Below, piece after piece: positions 63,333 to 64,000 of a stretch of DNA of 64,000 nt (its first letter is position 1; each line of letters begins with the position of its first letter). The notes below the pieces were generated by a model, which saw nothing but the letters and a program-made list of their open reading frames with translations, searched no databases and was not told where the DNA came from. This stretch comes from Rhizobium sp. PDO1-076 (GTDB taxonomy: Bacteria; Pseudomonadota; Alphaproteobacteria; Rhizobiales; Rhizobiaceae): positions 48,848-112,847 of the forward strand of contig NZ_AHZC01000222.1 in NCBI RefSeq assembly GCF_000247475.1, given 5' to 3'. A program made the position numbers and the translations under genes.

Positions 63333-64000
63333 ATGTCACTTCGCATCATCTTCATGGGCACGCCGGATTTTTCCGTGGCGACCTTCAGGGCGCTGGCTGA
63401 GGCCGGCCACGAGATCGCCGCCGTCTACACCCAGCCGCCGCGTCCCGGCGGCCGTCGTGGTCTCGATCTGCAGAAATCTCCGGTGCATCAGGCCGCTGAA
63501 CAGCTTGGCCTGCCTGTCTTCCATCCAGTCAACTTTCGCGACCCTGCCGACCGCGATCACTTCGTCGCCCTGAAGGCCGATGTCGCGGTGGTGGTTGCCT
63601 ATGGTCTCCTGCTGCCGGAAGCAATTCTAAACGGCACGCGGCTCGGCGCCTATAATGGCCATGCGTCGCTGCTGCCTCGTTGGCGAGGAGCTGCTCCCAT
63701 CCAGCGGGCGATCATGGCAGGCGACCTGCAGACCGGCATGATGGTGATGAAGATGGACAAGGGTCTCGATACCGGCCCGGTCGCACGCACGGCAATGGTC
63801 GACATCGGGCCGAACATGACTGCCGGTGAATTGCACGACCGCCTGAGCGCGGTCGGTGCCGCGACCATGGTCGATGCCATGGCGGCACTCGAAGCCGGCA
63901 CGTTGACTACGGTTGCGCAGCCGGAAGAGGGTGTGCTTTACGCGGCGAAGATCGACAAGAGCGAAACCCGCACCGACTTTTCGAGACCGGCGACGGAGGT
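63333..64000 (+). CDS. fmt: Methionyl-tRNA formyltransferase (5' part)
   Basis: The first 222 codons of Fmt, cut off by the window end. It formylates initiator methionyl-tRNA using 10-formyl-tetrahydrofolate. [21 protein letters not shown] begins the fold, and [20 protein letters not shown] is the folate/catalytic motif (family: NxHASLLPxWRGAAPI). The ATG at 63333 has AAGG-GAG-like purines upstream. Confidence 0.95.
   Translation, partial: MSLRIIFMGTPDFSVATFRALAEAGHEIAAVYTQPPRPGGRRGLDLQKSPVHQAAEQLGLPVFHPVNFRDPADRDHFVALKADVAVVVAYGLLLPEAILNGTRLGAYNGHASLLPRWRGAAPIQRAIMAGDLQTGMMVMKMDKGLDTGPVARTAMVDIGPNMTAGELHDRLSAVGAATMVDAMAALEAGTLTTVAQPEEGVLYAAKIDKSETRTDFSRPATE

Noticed and set aside
1..64000. 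CRISPR arrays, IS elements, prophage genes, tRNA or rRNA genes
   Set aside because: No regularly spaced repeats, transposase or integrase motifs, phage structural genes or cloverleaf/rRNA sequences were seen in the reading.

Overview
The window is a GC-rich, gene-dense piece of an alphaproteobacterial chromosome, most likely from the Rhizobiaceae (Rhizobium/Agrobacterium/Allorhizobium type). I base this on gene order and content: rpsT next to dnaA, hrcA-grpE, rpoN-hpf-ptsN downstream of lptCAB, mutS-glnD-murJ, and a long run nfu-tsaB-rimI-fur/mur-olsA-miaB-phoH-ybeY-corC-lnt-phrR-metK-trmB. Rhizobial markers include OlsB and an OlsA-like enzyme for ornithine lipids, a Fur/Mur protein without the usual cysteine pairs, a PhrR/PraR-type regulator and an Irr-type ICE box. 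No tRNA, rRNA, IS element, prophage or CRISPR array was seen. The species was not identified.

Layout. 1-7.2 kb (minus strand): a YjbR-like protein, coaBC, a three-gene signalling cluster (CHASE3 kinase, single receiver, receiver-HisKA_2 kinase) behind a candidate EcfG general-stress promoter, then ubiB and ubiE. 7.3-11.9 kb (plus): mutM, an enoyl-CoA hydratase, rpsT, and dnaA preceded by an 810-base leader with clustered GANTC (CcrM) sites and hairpins. 12-15 kb (minus): hemW, rdgB, a VOC protein, rph. 15.2-17 kb (plus): hrcA, grpE. 17-22.2 kb (minus): lptC-lptA-lptB, rpoN, hpf, ptsN. 22.5-26.9 kb (plus): ihfB, a LapA-like membrane protein, two RNA methyltransferases, lspA, olsB. 26.9-30.4 kb: a 72-residue Cys-ended small protein divergent from a LysR regulator, and a malic enzyme. 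30.5-37.8 kb (plus): mutS, glnD, murJ. 37.8-38.8 kb: a secreted M15-type peptidase and a VOC protein beside a small tandem duplication. 38.9-52.5 kb (plus): trpS through trmB. 52.6-53.4 kb (minus): a heat-shock operon (hsp20-DUF1150). 53.5-54.4 kb: nucleoside hydrolase. 54.5-59.3 kb (minus): a chemoreceptor, ribokinase, rmuC. 59.5-62.7 kb (plus): tandem globin-coupled chemoreceptors of equal length (505 aa). 62.8-64 kb: def and the start of fmt, which runs off the window.

Most genes are core housekeeping: coenzyme A, ubiquinone, DNA repair, replication start, heme, LPS export, lipoprotein maturation, tRNA modification, nitrogen control and translation. No wholly new multi-gene system stands out. 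The most informative signals are regulatory: an EcfG-type promoter before the kinase cluster, an ICE/Irr-like box on the nfu promoter, a reverse-oriented -24/-12 sigma54 site beside rpoN, a sigma32 promoter and possible RNA thermometer before hsp20, a 12-bp dyad across the lysR start, an 8-bp dyad before metK, the GANTC cluster before dnaA, and several hairpins around the tandem globin chemoreceptors. These are read by eye and were not tested.
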